Assembly (NCBI GenBank): GCA_019359275.1
Contig: JAHHHP010000014.1
Coordinates: forward strand, 1-64,000
Length of the DNA: 64,000 nucleotides
Direction: 5' to 3'
From: Myxacorys chilensis ATA2-1-KO14
GTDB lineage: Bacteria > Cyanobacteriota > Cyanobacteriia > Leptolyngbyales > Leptolyngbyaceae
Shown here: one piece after another, positions 63,760-64,000 of the stretch
How the letters are laid out: every line of letters begins with the position of its first letter
Position numbering within the stretch: position 1 is the first letter of the stretch
Position numbers and translations under genes: made by a program
The notes under the pieces: generated by a model
Told to the model about the DNA's origin: nothing
Database searches by the model: none
The model's input: only the letters and a program-made list of their open reading frames with translations

Positions 63760-64000
63760 TTATTCCAGCCCATGACTTTTGCCGATCACCCAATGTCGTC
63801 GAAAGAAACGAGCGAGGGCAGATTCTTCTAAAGCTAGGTAGATAGGACGTCCGTGCGGACAGGTACGAGGATTTCGAGTCTGCTGCCACTGGTTGAGCAG
63901 CGTTTGCATGTCTGCGAGGGTCAGAGGAGTACCATTCCGAATCGCACTGCGGCACGCGATCGCAACTTGTGCCGTTTGCAAATCGCCTCCTAAACTGAGT
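63760..64000 (-). CDS. mutL: DNA mismatch repair protein MutL, C-terminal end (partial)
   Basis: The frame is open to the right edge, so only the last 79 codons are present: [20 protein letters not shown], then [63 protein letters not shown] and CPHGRP are the conserved motifs of the MutL dimerisation/endonuclease domain. MutL couples mismatch recognition by MutS to strand removal. The internal ATG at 63981 is not the real start. mutS2 lies on the same strand 11 kb away. Confidence 0.93.
   Translation of the reverse strand, partial: LSLGGDLQTAQVAIACRSAIRNGTPLTLADMQTLLNQWQQTRNPRTCPHGRPIYLALEESALARFFRRHWVIGKSHGLE

Overview
The window is chromosomal DNA of a cyanobacterium, most likely a Leptolyngbya-like or related lineage. 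It carries psaD, psbB, psbT, psbM and psbO, a group 3 sigma factor of the SigF type, cyanobacterial minC and zam, and sucrose synthase. The HIP1 palindrome GCGATCGC recurs throughout. Genes lie on both strands with short operons, and most of the window is ordinary core genome broken by small islands of decay. No tRNA, rRNA or CRISPR array was found. The one clear RNA gene is a tmRNA.

Layout. 0-4.8 kb: a fragment at the left edge, a two-gene urate-oxidation module (hpxO-like and uraH), then trpE and psaD. 4.9-9.4 kb: a DICT-GAF sensor histidine kinase, manganese catalase and a possible exosortase-associated protein. 9.4-17 kb: cobN, sucrose synthase, and minC without minDE, followed by a dead IS1-type transposase fragment. 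17.9-25 kb: an SDR enzyme, a small membrane protein, a polysaccharide deacetylase, a secreted TPR protein and topoisomerase I. 25-27 kb: a copper-handling group (tandem DUF305 lipoprotein, Cys-rich four-helix protein, CopZ-like chaperone). 27-40 kb: Uma2 nuclease, PBP4-type peptidase, nadA, ffh, phoU, zam, ubiX, an ASCH protein, a LapA-like protein, aroK and a GNAT enzyme. 40-46 kb: a photosystem II district (psbT-psbB, divergent ferredoxin-psbM, psbO) and sigF. 46-52.6 kb: a lipoprotein, DUF6391, BON-like protein, ilvN, a MORN-repeat protein and mutS2. 52.7-54.4 kb: a ruined type I restriction locus (hsdM and hsdS remnants) with an apparently intact DUF433/DUF5615 toxin-antitoxin pair between them, ending at ssrA. 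54.8-64 kb: a secreted protein, an ABC exporter, a spore-photoproduct-lyase-like radical SAM protein, an Lhr-like helicase with an ATGA-coupled 18-codon stub, two low-complexity secreted proteins, and the C-terminal end of mutL at the right edge.

The strongest second-look items are: (1) the decayed hsdM/hsdS locus retaining a TA pair, with a 17-bp quasipalindrome inside hsdM that looks like a template-switch scar; (2) the RNB-family gene with two active-site aspartates replaced, which marks it as Zam rather than a working RNase R; (3) inverted heptamer (GGGATGA) repeat elements at two loci; (4) minC stranded next to an IS remnant; (5) the helicase whose stop codon overlaps the start of a truncated downstream frame. 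I found no convincing complete, previously undescribed multi-gene system. The helicase plus stub and the TA-in-hsd locus come closest.
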